Numbered from the stretch's first letter, positions 15,693-24,726 are shown. The stretch: 64,000 nucleotides of DNA from Winogradskyella ouciana (GCF_009709615.1 NZ_WJYA01000001.1:62001-126000); one strand, 5' to 3'. Program-made: numbers and translations. The notes: generated by a model not told the origin, from the sequence alone.

Positions 15693-16556
15693 TTACTCAA
15701 GTACTGCTGTCACTGTATAGCCAGCATTTCTAAGTAGATTAATCACACCGTTTTTACCCGCTAAATGGCCAGCACCTACACCAAAAAAGGTAGGTTGTTC
15801 TTTAGCATATTCAGTGATTTTTGATATCCAATTCTTGTTTCGCTCATCTAATAGAATATCTTGATGCTCTGAAACAGTAATATTGTTTTCATCATTCATC
15901 AGTTCTAATAGCTCTGTAATGTTTTCTTTTTTATAGATGTCGAGCATTTTGGCAAAACTTGTTTTATCATATTGAAGATTGTCCTCTGCCATTCTAACTA
16001 AATCGGCATATTGGTCCTCTAACGGAATTTCGTCAAATACCTTGAGTTGATCTTCCACGGTTTCCAATCCTTTAATGTCTTCGTTCTGTTCTTTGGCAAC
16101 TTTCATAAACTCAAGCTCAAAAGATTGCATAGGACAATCGAGCATTTTTGGATATAAGCTAGAACTCAAGAAAAAGGGCTTTACGTTTTCCATAAGTTTT
16201 AATGGCATGCCTAACTGATTGGTAAGCAGCGAGTCAATCGCTTTATATTCATCATCAGAAACATAATCTTTTATGCTTTCACCTTCCGAAAGATAAATGC
16301 CAGACATTAATTTTGTTTGCATGGTTGGGTCGTCCATGTCTAATTCTAATACAATTTGGGATGTTTCATCGAGAGCTCTTTTAACGTCGTCTTCTAGTGT
16401 AGCATCACAGGTCAGATGAATTGTGTCAAAGAGATAAGATGGATTTTCAAGACCGTTGCCTTCAATTTTCCAAAGCGTAGAGTTTTCCAATTCTTGGGCA
16501 TTTATAGAAAAAATGGATATGAGTGTTGCAACAAATGCAGATAAGATACGTTTCAT
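15693..16556 (-). CDS. TraB/GumN family protein
   Basis: A 287-aa exported protein with signal peptide ending SINAQ and predicted N-terminal Q. The family signature is LWKIEGNGLENPSYLFDTIH near the N-terminus and FFGVGAGHLAGKNGVI near the C-terminus. Members resemble the TIKI/EreA metalloprotease-like fold with two GX2H motifs. The second (GAGH) is intact, but in the first the usual Gly is Asp (DTIH), which may affect activity. Substrate is unknown. A terminator-like hairpin lies upstream at 16612-16665. Confidence 0.88.
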   Translation of the reverse strand: MKRILSAFVATLISIFSINAQELENSTLWKIEGNGLENPSYLFDTIHLTCDATLEDDVKRALDETSQIVLELDMDDPTMQTKLMSGIYLSEGESIKDYVSDDEYKAIDSLLTNQLGMPLKLMENVKPFFLSSSLYPKMLDCPMQSFELEFMKVAKEQNEDIKGLETVEDQLKVFDEIPLEDQYADLVRMAEDNLQYDKTSFAKMLDIYKKENITELLELMNDENNITVSEHQDILLDERNKNWISKITEYAKEQPTFFGVGAGHLAGKNGVINLLRNAGYTVTAVLE

Positions 16557-16611
16557 TTTTAAGGTTTTGAATTGTCTATAGGTAGCTTAAAACTTGATTT
16601 GTTACAAAAGG

Positions 16612-16665
16612 AAAGCAACACGTCAAACTACCGATAGCGACTCGGCTTGAAATCAGTGTTGCTTT
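16612..16665 (-). terminator. Terminator-like hairpin after the 16781 gene
   Basis: AAAGCAACAC (16612-16621) pairs with GTGTTGCTTT (16656-16665). On the minus strand it is preceded by a GATTGGTTGGTT module and followed by a T-rich run. The clpB terminator has the same module and stem core. Confidence 0.55.
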
Positions 16666-16780
16666 AACCAACCAATCATAATAAAGACTGATATTAGGCT
16701 CAATTGTTACACAATAATTTAGCTTGAATTCTTTTAAATTTCGGAAAGCGGATTGTACTTTGTAATAAGCGGTAAAACGT

Positions 16781-17185
16781 CTATGATTTATCTGCAGTCT
16801 GTTGGCTGCTTTCTTTTTCCAGAATACTTTGTACCCAAGTCATGGCCTCGGTTAGTGTGTCAAAAATCTCGTAAGGCTTGTCGAAAAAATTACGTTCGTA
16901 TTCAGCATTTTTTCGCATCACATCCGTTTTGGGAATCATAGCAATGGCAACCAGATTAGGTATGGCTTCTGTTTCTGCATAAATTAAAGGGTTAACAGAG
17001 TAGGACTTCACCCGATTGGAAACATAAACCATATTTTTCCCACTAAAATGTTCCTTAATAATTTTGTTAAGATCCTCATTATGTTTTGGCTCAACAACAA
17101 CACCTTCTTTTATTTGATTGATTAAGAAATCATCAAAAATGAAGCATTCTGTATCTTCAGTACTAAGATATTTAATGATTCCCAT
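16781..17185 (-). CDS. Small SpoIIAA/STAS-like protein
   Basis: A 134-aa soluble protein from ATG at 17185 (MGIIKYLSTEDTECFIFDD); a GTG seven codons upstream is less likely. Alternating strands and helices resemble the SpoIIAA-like (STAS/SEC14) fold seen in flavobacterial proteins with segments like MVYVSNRVKSYSVNP and a C-terminal FDTLTEAMTWV. The assignment is by pattern only. No catalytic residues are visible and no partner gene is adjacent. Confidence 0.6.
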   Translation of the reverse strand: MGIIKYLSTEDTECFIFDDFLINQIKEGVVVEPKHNEDLNKIIKEHFSGKNMVYVSNRVKSYSVNPLIYAETEAIPNLVAIAMIPKTDVMRKNAEYERNFFDKPYEIFDTLTEAMTWVQSILEKESSQQTADKS

Positions 17186-17228
17186 AAGTGATTTTTTGAG
17201 TATCACTAATATACGACAATAATACCTA

Positions 17229-17275
17229 CAAAAAGAAAAGCAACGCTCATTTTCTAAAGAAAACTCGCGTTGCTT
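17229..17275 (-). terminator. clpB terminator
   Basis: AAGCAACGC (17238-17246) pairs with GCGTTGCTT (17267-17275), with an inner TTTTCT/AGAAAA stem. On the minus strand the stem is followed by TTTTCTTTTT. It lies just after the clpB stop codon. Confidence 0.75.
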
Positions 17276-17302
17276 CTATCAACCAATCAATCAAAAAGAT
17301 CG

Positions 17303-19912
17303 TTATTCGGTGTCCTCAATGACGAGGTCTCCTTGATTTCTAAATACTAATTTATCATCAAATTCATCAAGAAGAATAATACTATCCGTTGTTACTCGTC
17401 CTGCTAAAATCTCTTTACTCAGTTCATTTAAAACTTCTTTCTGAATCACACGCTTTACAGGTCTCGCTCCATATTCAGGATTGTAACCTTTATCAGCCAA
17501 GTACGCTTTAGCTTCTGGTGTCGCATCAAACGTGATGCCTTGTTTTGCAATCATTTTTGAAACCCCTTTTAATTGTAGATCAACAATATCTACAATATTT
17601 TCCTTTGATAAAGGAGTAAACATTATGGTGTCATCAATACGGTTTAAGAACTCTGGTCTTACGGTCTGTTTCAACAATCCAAGTACATCAATTTTTGCAG
17701 CTTGCATGGCTGACTCAATATTTTTTGTAGCTTGAAAACGCTCTTGTATAATGTCACTTCCCATATTGGAGGTCATTATGATAATAGTGTTCTTAAAATC
17801 TGCAATACGGCCTTTGTTATCCGTTAAGCGACCTTCATCCAACACCTGTAATAAAATATTGAAGGTATCTGGATGCGCTTTTTCAATCTCATCCAATAGC
17901 ACTACGGAATACGGCTTGCGTCTTACGGCTTCAGTAAGCTGACCACCTTCATCATAACCTACGTAACCTGGAGGTGCACCAACCAATCTACTGACCGCAT
18001 GTCGTTCTTGATATTCACTCATATCAATACGTGTCATGGCGTTTTCATCGTCAAATAAATATTCTGCCAATGCCTTTGCGAGTTCTGTTTTACCAACACC
18101 AGTTGTACCTAGGAACAAGAAGGTTCCTATTGGTTTTTGTGGGTTTTGTAAACCAGCTCTAGATCTACGTACGGCATCACTCACAGCTTCAATTGCTTCT
18201 TCTTGTCCAACTACACGTTTGTGCAATTCATCCTCTAGCTTTAGCAATTTTTCACGTTCGCTCTGTATCATCTTGGTTACAGGAATTCCTGTCCACTTCG
18301 CCACAACATCAGCCACATCTTCATACGTCACTTCCTCTTTAATCAAGGCTGTTTCCTGTTGTTCTGCCAATTGCTTTTGGTAACCTTCAAGCTGTTCTGT
18401 GGCTTCCTTTATTTTTCCGTAACGGATTTCTGCCACTTTACCATAATTACCTTCACGTTCGGCACGTTCGGCTTCCAGCTTATAGTTTTCTATGTCTTGT
18501 TTTATGTTCTGAACGTTTTCAACCAATTCCTTTTCAGATTTCCACTTGGCATTCAGTTCGTTGCGCTCTTCTTTAAGATTTGCCAATTCAGCCTTTAAGG
18601 ACTTTAATTTGGATTCATCCTTTTCGCGTTTAATGGCCTCGTGCTCAATTTCGAGCTGCATAATCTTTCTATCCAGAACATCGAGTTCCTCTGGTTTAGA
18701 ATTGATTTCCATACGCAGTTTAGAAGCCGCTTCGTCCATTAGGTCAATCGCCTTATCCGGAAGAAAACGATTGGTGATATATCTGTTGGATAGTTCCACA
18801 GCACCAATAATCGCTTCATCCTTAATACGCACCTTGTGATGTGTTTCGTACTTTTCCTTGATACCACGCAGGATTGAAATCGCACTTTCGGTATCTGGCT
18901 CATTGACCGTTACCTTCTGGAAACGACGTTCTAAGGCTTTATCTTGTTCAAAATACTTTTGATATTCGTCCAATGTTGTAGCACCAATAGCTCTGAGTTC
19001 TCCACGCGCTAAGGCAGGTTTTAGAATGTTAGCAGCATCCATGGCACCTTGTCCGCCACCTGCGCCAACAAGGGTGTGAATCTCATCTATAAAGAGTACG
19101 ATGTCACCTTCACTGGTGGTCACTTCTTTGATGACCGCTTTTAGACGTTCCTCAAATTCACCTTTAAATTTTGCACCAGCAATCAATGCTCCCATATCCA
19201 AGGCAAAGATTTGCTTGTCCTTTAGATTTTCAGGTACGTCACCATCGATAATTCTGTGCGCCAAGCCTTCTGCAATGGCGGTTTTACCAGTACCAGGTTC
19301 ACCGACCAAAATTGGATTGTTCTTGGTACGACGCGATAAAATCTGAAGTATTCTACGAATCTCTTCATCGCGACCAATAACAGGGTCCAATTTTCCATCT
19401 TGTGCCAATTGGTTAAGGTTTTTGGCGTATTTGCTCAAGGAATTATAAGTTTCCTCTTGACTTTGAGACGTTACGCGATCTCCCTTACGCAATTCTTCAA
19501 TCGCAGCGTTTAAACCTTTTTCCGTTACGCCTTGGTCTTTTAAAATCTGTGCGATTTTACTTTTGGACTTAAAAATAGCCAAGACCAAATGCTCAATGGA
19601 TACAAAGTCATCGTTCATCTTTTTAGCAATGATGGATGCTTCGTTAAGGGCTTTGCTCGCTTCTCGGGAAAGCATAATCTCTCCACCAGAAACTTTAGCA
19701 AAGCTCTCTAGTTCCTTGTCTAAAATCTGTTGTAGTATAGACACATTAACATTCAGCTTCTTGAGCAAAAATGGTAATACGTTTTCATCAACATTAAAGA
19801 GCGCCTTAAAAATGTGCTCATTTTCTATCTGCTGATGACCAAAGCCTTGGGCAAGCTGCTGCGCCTGCTGTATGGCTTCTTGTGATTTAATTGTATAATT
19901 ATTAAAGTTCAT
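17303..19912 (-). CDS. clpB: ATP-dependent disaggregase chaperone ClpB
   Basis: ClpB extracts polypeptides from aggregates together with DnaK. The 869-aa protein has the full set: the Clp N-domain (about 1-145), AAA1 with Walker [10 protein letters not shown] and [10 protein letters not shown], the long coiled-coil M-domain (about 400-520), and AAA2 with Walker [10 protein letters not shown] and Walker [13 protein letters not shown], then the C-terminal oligomerisation domain. Its leader contains a CCTGC/GCAGG hairpin 12 bp before the ATG. The partner dnaK is not in the window. Confidence 0.98.
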   Translation of the reverse strand: MNFNNYTIKSQEAIQQAQQLAQGFGHQQIENEHIFKALFNVDENVLPFLLKKLNVNVSILQQILDKELESFAKVSGGEIMLSREASKALNEASIIAKKMNDDFVSIEHLVLAIFKSKSKIAQILKDQGVTEKGLNAAIEELRKGDRVTSQSQEETYNSLSKYAKNLNQLAQDGKLDPVIGRDEEIRRILQILSRRTKNNPILVGEPGTGKTAIAEGLAHRIIDGDVPENLKDKQIFALDMGALIAGAKFKGEFEERLKAVIKEVTTSEGDIVLFIDEIHTLVGAGGGQGAMDAANILKPALARGELRAIGATTLDEYQKYFEQDKALERRFQKVTVNEPDTESAISILRGIKEKYETHHKVRIKDEAIIGAVELSNRYITNRFLPDKAIDLMDEAASKLRMEINSKPEELDVLDRKIMQLEIEHEAIKREKDESKLKSLKAELANLKEERNELNAKWKSEKELVENVQNIKQDIENYKLEAERAEREGNYGKVAEIRYGKIKEATEQLEGYQKQLAEQQETALIKEEVTYEDVADVVAKWTGIPVTKMIQSEREKLLKLEDELHKRVVGQEEAIEAVSDAVRRSRAGLQNPQKPIGTFLFLGTTGVGKTELAKALAEYLFDDENAMTRIDMSEYQERHAVSRLVGAPPGYVGYDEGGQLTEAVRRKPYSVVLLDEIEKAHPDTFNILLQVLDEGRLTDNKGRIADFKNTIIIMTSNMGSDIIQERFQATKNIESAMQAAKIDVLGLLKQTVRPEFLNRIDDTIMFTPLSKENIVDIVDLQLKGVSKMIAKQGITFDATPEAKAYLADKGYNPEYGARPVKRVIQKEVLNELSKEILAGRVTTDSIILLDEFDDKLVFRNQGDLVIEDTE

Positions 19913-19924
19913 CTTTTTATTATG

Positions 19925-19938
19925 CCTGCGAAAGCAGG
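19925..19938. repeat. Half-element hairpin in the clpB leader
   Basis: CCTGC-gaaa-GCAGG, followed on the plus strand by TATCT. It is 12 bp upstream of the clpB ATG and so would be in its 5' untranslated region. Confidence 0.6.
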
Positions 19939-19969
19939 TATCTTTTTATCGTTTAACTTGATTCTTATT

Positions 19970-20054
19970 GTCATTTCGAGCCTGCCTGTCGGCAGACAGG
20001 GACAAAGGACGCGGCAATCTCTCGATGAGATTCTACGCTAGCACTCTGAATGAC
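19970..20054. repeat. Composite palindromic element (GTCATT...AATGAC family), copy C
   Basis: Begins GTCATTTCGAG and ends CTCTGAATGAC. The centre has GGCAATCTCTCGATGAGATT, and a second palindrome CCTGCCTGTCGGCAGACAGG (19981-20000) is nested in the left arm. Confidence 0.65.
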
Positions 20055-20130
20055 AATACCATTGTTTTATTGTTATGTTTTCCTATCTTTATTCAACAAT
20101 CTTACCAATACTAAAAGGTAAGAAAAAAAC

Positions 20131-20173
20131 GACAAAATGTCTGATTTAATGTAATTTATAATGACGTTTTGTC
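20131..20173. promoter_or_regulatory. Inverted repeat GACAAAATGTC / GACGTTTTGTC
   Basis: Two 11-bp arms (20131-20141 and 20163-20173) pair with one mismatch across a 21-bp spacer; each arm is itself a GAC-N5-GTC dyad. Its place between divergent clpB and ytxJ suggests an operator, which is inference. Confidence 0.4.
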
Positions 20174-20222
20174 AATCTGTAAGTTGTAATTAGTGTTACG
20201 ACTATATTATAAAATAGAAACT

Positions 20223-20600
20223 ATGTTTAAAAAAATATTCGGGTCATCTGAACCCAAAGAAGAAAAAACATTACCATGGATACCGCTGACCAGTACTGAA
20301 CAACTCAGTACCATAGAAGACCAATCCAAAACCAAAACCCAGTTGATATTTAAGCACTCTACACGTTGCGGTATCAGCAGAATGGTAATGAACCAGTTTG
20401 TTGCTAGTTATGATCTCGATTTAAATGCCGATTTATATTACCTCGATTTACTCAGCTATAGAGACGTGTCCAACGAAACAGGTCATAAATTCCAAGTATT
20501 GCACGAATCGCCACAACTTTTGGTGATTAAGAATGGAGTCGTGGTGGCACATGCATCTCATGGTGGAATTAATGAGATAGATTTAACTAGATTTATTTAA
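20223..20600 (+). CDS. ytxJ: Bacillithiol system redox-active protein YtxJ
   Basis: A 125-aa thioredoxin-fold protein from ATG at 20223 (MFKKIFGSSEPKEEK); the longer frame from 20193 lacks homology. The family motif is IFKHSTRCGISRMVMNQF near residue 50, with one active cysteine, then DLLSYRDVSNETGHKFQVLHESPQ containing the cis-Pro loop. YtxJ is proposed to act as a monothiol bacilliredoxin, so the organism probably makes bacillithiol; no bsh genes are in the window. Confidence 0.9.
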   Translation: MFKKIFGSSEPKEEKTLPWIPLTSTEQLSTIEDQSKTKTQLIFKHSTRCGISRMVMNQFVASYDLDLNADLYYLDLLSYRDVSNETGHKFQVLHESPQLLVIKNGVVVAHASHGGINEIDLTRFI

Positions 20601-20635
20601 AATTATGTAGTTCTCACATAGATATTTTAAACAAA

Positions 20636-21436
20636 TCAATTTAAACTACAAACCAAACCTATACCATAAGAAGGTCCTGTAAAGCTATTACGCCCATCTA
20701 TTAGGTGAGCATAGGTAATATAGCTTCCAAAGTTTTTGAGAATGTTATAATAAAGGGTCGCACCAATTTTATGATAGCTCACACCAAGTTCCCTAAAGTT
20801 TTGTGGAGATGGAGTACCTCTATAATCTATGCCTCCAATGGAGTATTGAAAATCGTAATATACATCGTAATACCAGTTTTTTGTTGCTCTACCAGCTTTA
20901 AAAACAAAAGGGATGCTGTTGGGTACTTCTTCTAGTTTATAGCTAAAACCACTTTGTACTGTAACAAACCAGTTAGGGTTCCATTTGTAATGCGCCAAGG
21001 CTCTGGTATCTATTACTGTGGCTTGTTGCCCAATGTCATATAATCCACCAATTTTATAGTCGTTAATCGGAGTAGAAAATCCTAAAGCCGCGCTGAGTTG
21101 TAATTGTCCATTTCGAGTGGTTTTAGTATAGAATCTATATTTGGAAAACAATGAAATGTCCTGTAAACTTTTGTTCGTATCACTTTCTAAATAAGGTAAA
21201 CTTACCTGAACGTCTAAGTTGTCCAATACACCATGCGACGCAAAAACACTGATATAGGTTAGTGTTCTGCTGAGTGATGAAGGCTCTCTACCTATGTTAT
21301 AGCTTTTACTGTCTTCATAACCATAGCCTAATACCAATGTGGTATTACCCTGTCCACGATAAAAGCCATCAATTCTACCTTGGCTATAACTACTAAGAGA
21401 TAATAACATAAAACACAACAGGACAATAACTTTCAT
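20636..21436 (-). CDS. Predicted outer-membrane beta-barrel protein
   Basis: A 266-aa protein from ATG at 21436 (MKVIVLLCFMLLSLSSYSQ), a signal peptide with predicted N-terminal Q. The mature part is alternating amphipathic strands rich in Tyr, Ser and Gly (NTTLVLGYGYEDSKSYNIGR, FVTVQSGFSYKLEEV), as in small transporter-like outer-membrane barrels. I do not recognise a specific family. The longer frame from 21523 would put residues before the signal peptide and is rejected. Confidence 0.65.
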   Translation of the reverse strand: MKVIVLLCFMLLSLSSYSQGRIDGFYRGQGNTTLVLGYGYEDSKSYNIGREPSSLSRTLTYISVFASHGVLDNLDVQVSLPYLESDTNKSLQDISLFSKYRFYTKTTRNGQLQLSAALGFSTPINDYKIGGLYDIGQQATVIDTRALAHYKWNPNWFVTVQSGFSYKLEEVPNSIPFVFKAGRATKNWYYDVYYDFQYSIGGIDYRGTPSPQNFRELGVSYHKIGATLYYNILKNFGSYITYAHLIDGRNSFTGPSYGIGLVCSLN

Positions 21437-21523
21437 AAAACCGATAAACTTTGATGTACAAGATATACGAAAATTTCCTTGCTTTAGTTTTGTTTTATAA
21501 AACACGCACCAAATACAAACCAT

Positions 21524-21573
21524 AAAAAAACCTCCCGCATTTCGACAAGCTCAATGACCGTGAGAGGTTTTTT
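21524..21573 (-). terminator. Terminator with a repeat in its loop
   Basis: AAAAAAACCTC (21524-21534) pairs with GAGGTTTTTT (21564-21573). The 29-nt loop holds TTCGACAAGCTCAATGACC, a member of the TTCGAC..GCTCA dispersed family. On the minus strand it follows the 21579 gene and ends in a T run. Confidence 0.8.
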
Positions 21574-21578
21574 GTTTA

Positions 21579-22760
21579 CTAACCATTCAATCTATAAGAA
21601 CTGATAATGTTCTTTAGTTTTAATTTTAAATCTTCACCAGAGTCATAGACCATTTGGGCATCCGTTGGGAAACGTACTTGTCTTTGGTTTAAAAGAACTC
21701 TGTCGTCTCTATTTAAAGCTCTTCTGTCGCCTCTAAATCGTCCAAAAACGTTTTCAAAGGTGAAGCCACTATCTATGGTAAAGGCGTCAATCACCTGGTT
21801 TTGTTTTAAATCTGTGTAAACTACATCTGCAATCACTTGAACAGATTTGGTTTGTAAGACTTCAAAAAAACGTGCTCTTACATTAGCGATCTTATCGACT
21901 TTAATATCGTTACCTAAACTGTCTTTGGCTACGTTGCCGTTATCATCCAACAAATATTCCCAACCATCTACAATTTGCCTTTCTCTCAACAGTTGTCTTT
22001 CATTGATTCGCTCTGGCGAAATATTGATTCGCTTTAACTGTAATTCCATAGCATAATCGTAATTGATGTTGCTATCTGCATTGGCGTGATAGCTCGTCCA
22101 AAACTGATTTAGTCCATAGGTGTTAAAGTCCAAAAGTTCAGCTTCCAATTGTTGAGGTATGATTTGATGTGTTTCGTTTTTAATGGACACATGTACATAA
22201 TCCATACCTGCAACGTGTGCTTCTTGCATTAAGGATCTCACATCCTCAAAATTTGGGTTGATGCTATTGACATAGTCAAACAACCTATAAGCCTCTCTTG
22301 CATTGAATTTCTCATTGGTGTCTAACAAATCCAATCCTTTATCCATAAAATAATCAGAGGTTTTATATCTGTAGTCAACCAAGGCATTACTGTAATCGTT
22401 AAACGTAAAGCTTATGGTTCTGTTACCAATCTTTAAAGGCATGATGCGTTTTATAGCGTTTTGTCTTGCTTCTAAATCGGCATAGCTTTCGTAAATGGTT
22501 TTGTATAACTCAGGGTTGCCATCTTGCTTTAAGTGTGCAATACGTGCCAAATCCTCTGCCAAGACTTTATCGTAAGCATCCTTAAGCATCACTACATAAG
22601 CTTGCTTACGCTTTTTGTCTTTGTTGTTCTCTAGTTTTCTTAACGCTTCAGAAATAGCTTGGTCATAATTACCATGACTGATGGCGCTTTCAATTTGTTT
22701 TTTGGCACTACAAGATACGAGTACCGAAACAAGTGCTGTTAAAAGTAAAATTCGTTTCAT
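21579..22760 (-). CDS. Hypothetical lipoprotein with N-terminal helical (TPR-like) repeats
   Basis: A 393-aa lipoprotein with lipobox SVLVSC (Cys 17) and mature start SAKKQIESAISHGNYDQAI. Residues about 20-170 are helical with a TPR-like look (NYDQAISEALRKLENNKDK, LLDTNEKFNAREAYRLFDYV). The C-terminal half is beta-rich (VHVSIKNETHQIIPQQLEAEL, VQVIADVVYTDLKQNQVID). I do not recognise an experimentally known family. An envelope scaffold role is a guess. Confidence 0.7.
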   Translation of the reverse strand: MKRILLLTALVSVLVSCSAKKQIESAISHGNYDQAISEALRKLENNKDKKRKQAYVVMLKDAYDKVLAEDLARIAHLKQDGNPELYKTIYESYADLEARQNAIKRIMPLKIGNRTISFTFNDYSNALVDYRYKTSDYFMDKGLDLLDTNEKFNAREAYRLFDYVNSINPNFEDVRSLMQEAHVAGMDYVHVSIKNETHQIIPQQLEAELLDFNTYGLNQFWTSYHANADSNINYDYAMELQLKRINISPERINERQLLRERQIVDGWEYLLDDNGNVAKDSLGNDIKVDKIANVRARFFEVLQTKSVQVIADVVYTDLKQNQVIDAFTIDSGFTFENVFGRFRGDRRALNRDDRVLLNQRQVRFPTDAQMVYDSGEDLKLKLKNIISSYRLNG

Positions 22761-22808
22761 AATCTTGTGTTTTATAGGTTATACGAAGTATAAACCAATC
22801 ATTGTGCC

Positions 22809-22829
22809 AGACTTCGACTGGCTCAGTCT
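22809..22829. repeat. GACTTCGAC-nn-GCTCAGTC palindromic repeat, copy downstream of the GIY-YIG gene
   Basis: AGACTTCGACTGGCTCAGTC plus T: a 5-bp outer stem AGACT/AGTCT. It matches the copy at 23225-23249 over GACTTCGAC..GCTCAGTC. Confidence 0.65.
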
Positions 22830-22914
22830 ACAAACTCAAAAATATAACACAAAAAATACTTTAAATGTATGATTATTAGGTGTATAGATTGGGAATGATT
22901 TTCTTAATTAAATT

Positions 22915-23214
22915 TTAATTTCTAGGAAATTGTGTATGGTTTTTAGAAAGCTCTGGAAGTGTTTCTTTTTGATTAAAGATGAGTGCTTCTTTCTTTTTTC
23001 TACTCCATCCTTGGAGCTGTTTTTCTCTGTTAAAAGCTAAATCAATTCGCGGAAATGTTTCAACATAAACCAACTTTACTGGAAGATATTTTTTGGTATG
23101 ATTTGCGCCTTCTCCTATTTGGTGTTGGTGAAACCTCAAAGCTAAATCAATTGTGCTTCCGACATAGTAACTTCCGTTGGAACATTCTAATATATATGTA
23201 AAGCCTTTGGGCAT
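22915..23214 (-). CDS. Stand-alone GIY-YIG nuclease family protein
   Basis: A 99-aa single-domain protein with the GIY-YIG variant TYI...YYVGST at residues 6-21, the conserved Arg (LALRFHQH), His-Thr-Lys-Lys (GANHTKKYLPV) and the catalytic Glu in FNREKQLQGWSRKKKEALI. This is the UPF0213/YhbQ-like type, putative DNA endonucleases with no firm function. Copies of one palindromic repeat family lie on both sides (22809-22829; 23225-23325), which makes it a candidate repeat-associated gene. Confidence 0.93.
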   Translation of the reverse strand: MPKGFTYILECSNGSYYVGSTIDLALRFHQHQIGEGANHTKKYLPVKLVYVETFPRIDLAFNREKQLQGWSRKKKEALIFNQKETLPELSKNHTQFPRN

Positions 23215-23224
23215 AACTAATTAT

Positions 23225-23325
23225 GTTGACTTCGACAAGCTCAGTCAACGGCTTATAAAATACATTTTCTGATTTGCGATAGCTGAGCCTGTCGATTTTT
23301 TTGGTAGCTGAGCCTGTCGAAGCTA
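23225..23325. repeat. Cluster of three TTCGAC..GCTCAG family repeats
   Basis: GTTGAC-ttcgacaagctca-GTCAAC hairpin at 23225-23249, then AGCTGAGCCTGTCGA at 23281-23295 and TAGCTGAGCCTGTCGAAGCTA (23305-23325), a hairpin whose last three bases are the fahA stop codon (TAG on the minus strand). Confidence 0.75.
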
Positions 23326-24615
23326 TTTTTTCTTCTTCGGATTAAAAACAGGCAATAACTGTGTTTTTACTTGACCAAATCCAATACGGACATCATCATT
23401 TTCACAATAGCCTCGCATAACTACAGTATCATAATCATTAATGAACTTACGCTCAGTACCATCTTTTAGTTTAATGGGTTTAGTGCCTTTCCATGTGAGC
23501 TCTAACATAGAACCATAGGAATCTTCAGTTGGGCCAGAGATGGTTCCGCTACCCATCATATCACCAGAATTTACAGGACAACCGTTAACCGTGTGGTGTG
23601 CCAGTTGCTGTGCCATACTCCAGTACATATATTTAAAATTGCTTTTGCAAATTATAGTTTCTTTACCACCTTTAGGAATGATACCAGCTTCTAACTTAAT
23701 GTCGAAGCTATGCTTTCCTTTGGTTTGTAAATAGGGTAGAGGCTTTGGATCTTGTTTTGGGCTCTCCACTCTAAAAGGTTCAAGTGCATCAAGAGTTACA
23801 ATCCATGGTGAAATTGATGAGGCAAAGTTTTTTCCTAGGAAAGGCCCTAATGGTACGTATTCCCATTTTTGAATATCTCTTGCCGACCAGTCATTAAAAA
23901 CGACAAGTCCAAAGATGTATTCTTCTGCTTCTTCAATAGGAATAGGTTCACCCAGCTCATTGGCATCAGTGGTGATAAACGCCATTTCCAATTCAAAATC
24001 CACTAATTTACTAGGTCCAAAAACAGGTTTATCTGCTCCCTCTGGTAACGTTTGTCCTTGAGGTCTATGAATAGGAATATGTGTTGTAATAATTGATGAA
24101 CTACGACCATGATACCCAACAGGTAAGTGCAACCAGTTTGGCATTAAGGCGTTGTCCTTACCACGAAACATAGTACCTACGTTAGTCGCGTGTTCTTTAC
24201 TCGCATAAAAATCTGTATAGTCACCGACTTGCACAGGCATTTGCATTTCGATTTCATCCAATCGAAAACAAATGATCTCTTTGTGCTTGGTGTTGTTTTT
24301 TAGTTCGTCATTTTCAGCATCAAAAATTTCAGCAACACGATTACGAACCGCTCGCCAAGTTTTTCTACCATCAGCAATAAAATCGTTTAATGAATCCTGA
24401 AGAAAAATATCGTCTGTTAACGGGATACCATCAAAATAGCCCAATTGATGAAGCGCACCAAGGTCAATGGCTGTGTCTCCGATTCGTGTACCTATGGTAA
24501 TGATATCTTCTCTTGTGAGGAAAACTCCAAAAGGAATGTTCTGAATTGGGAAATCGGAATATTTATTTACGTATAACCAAGAGGCTCTATTTGGATTATT
24601 GGCTGATAATGGCAT
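23323..24615 (-). CDS. fahA: Fumarylacetoacetase
   Basis: The last enzyme of tyrosine and homogentisate breakdown, cutting fumarylacetoacetate to fumarate and acetoacetate. The 430-aa protein has the N-terminal SH3-like domain (SDFPIQNIPFGVF) and the C-terminal FAH fold. Visible motifs are DFYASKEHATNVG with the catalytic His, LHLPVGYHGRSSS, DFELEMAFITT and FNDWSARDIQKWEY metal ligands, and VNSGDMMGSGTISGP. Length is normal. Its stop codon lies inside a dispersed repeat. It is divergent from glyA. Confidence 0.97.
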   Translation of the reverse strand: MPLSANNPNRASWLYVNKYSDFPIQNIPFGVFLTREDIITIGTRIGDTAIDLGALHQLGYFDGIPLTDDIFLQDSLNDFIADGRKTWRAVRNRVAEIFDAENDELKNNTKHKEIICFRLDEIEMQMPVQVGDYTDFYASKEHATNVGTMFRGKDNALMPNWLHLPVGYHGRSSSIITTHIPIHRPQGQTLPEGADKPVFGPSKLVDFELEMAFITTDANELGEPIPIEEAEEYIFGLVVFNDWSARDIQKWEYVPLGPFLGKNFASSISPWIVTLDALEPFRVESPKQDPKPLPYLQTKGKHSFDIKLEAGIIPKGGKETIICKSNFKYMYWSMAQQLAHHTVNGCPVNSGDMMGSGTISGPTEDSYGSMLELTWKGTKPIKLKDGTERKFINDYDTVVMRGYCENDDVRIGFGQVKTQLLPVFNPKKKK

Positions 24616-24692
24616 ATATAATTGTTGATTAAATGTTATTAATTTCTATTCAAACCTACATAATTTTTGATATTAAAACTAATTGTATTCCT

Positions 24693-24700
24693 TATTTTTG
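24693..24700 (+). promoter_or_regulatory. Candidate -7 box of glyA
   Basis: TATTTTTG fits TAnnTTTG, 26 bp before the glyA ATG. The nearest usable TTG (24667-24669) is 23 bp upstream, longer than ideal. Confidence 0.45.
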
Positions 24701-24726
24701 TTGCTGATTTAATAAAGACTTTATTT

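Larger units (their letters stand above)
19913..20222. other. 310-bp clpB-ytxJ divergent intergenic region
   Basis: Contains, in order, a repeat hairpin in the clpB leader (19925-19938), a composite palindromic element (19970-20054) and a long inverted repeat (20131-20173). No ORF is supported. No CIRCE-like element (TTAGCACTC-N9-GAGTGCTAA) is seen. Confidence 0.7.

Noticed and set aside
18036-18839. Several plus-strand open frames across clpB
   Set aside because: Ser-rich antisense shadows of a highly conserved gene; no own start signals or recognisable motifs.
24667-24726. 20-residue extension of GlyA
   Set aside because: It covers the -7 box TATTTTTG, and GlyA homology starts at MQRDEQIF.
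24616-24726. Riboswitch upstream of glyA
   Set aside because: The region is about 110 bp, AT-rich, shared with divergent fahA, and shows no glycine, THF or SAM aptamer features.
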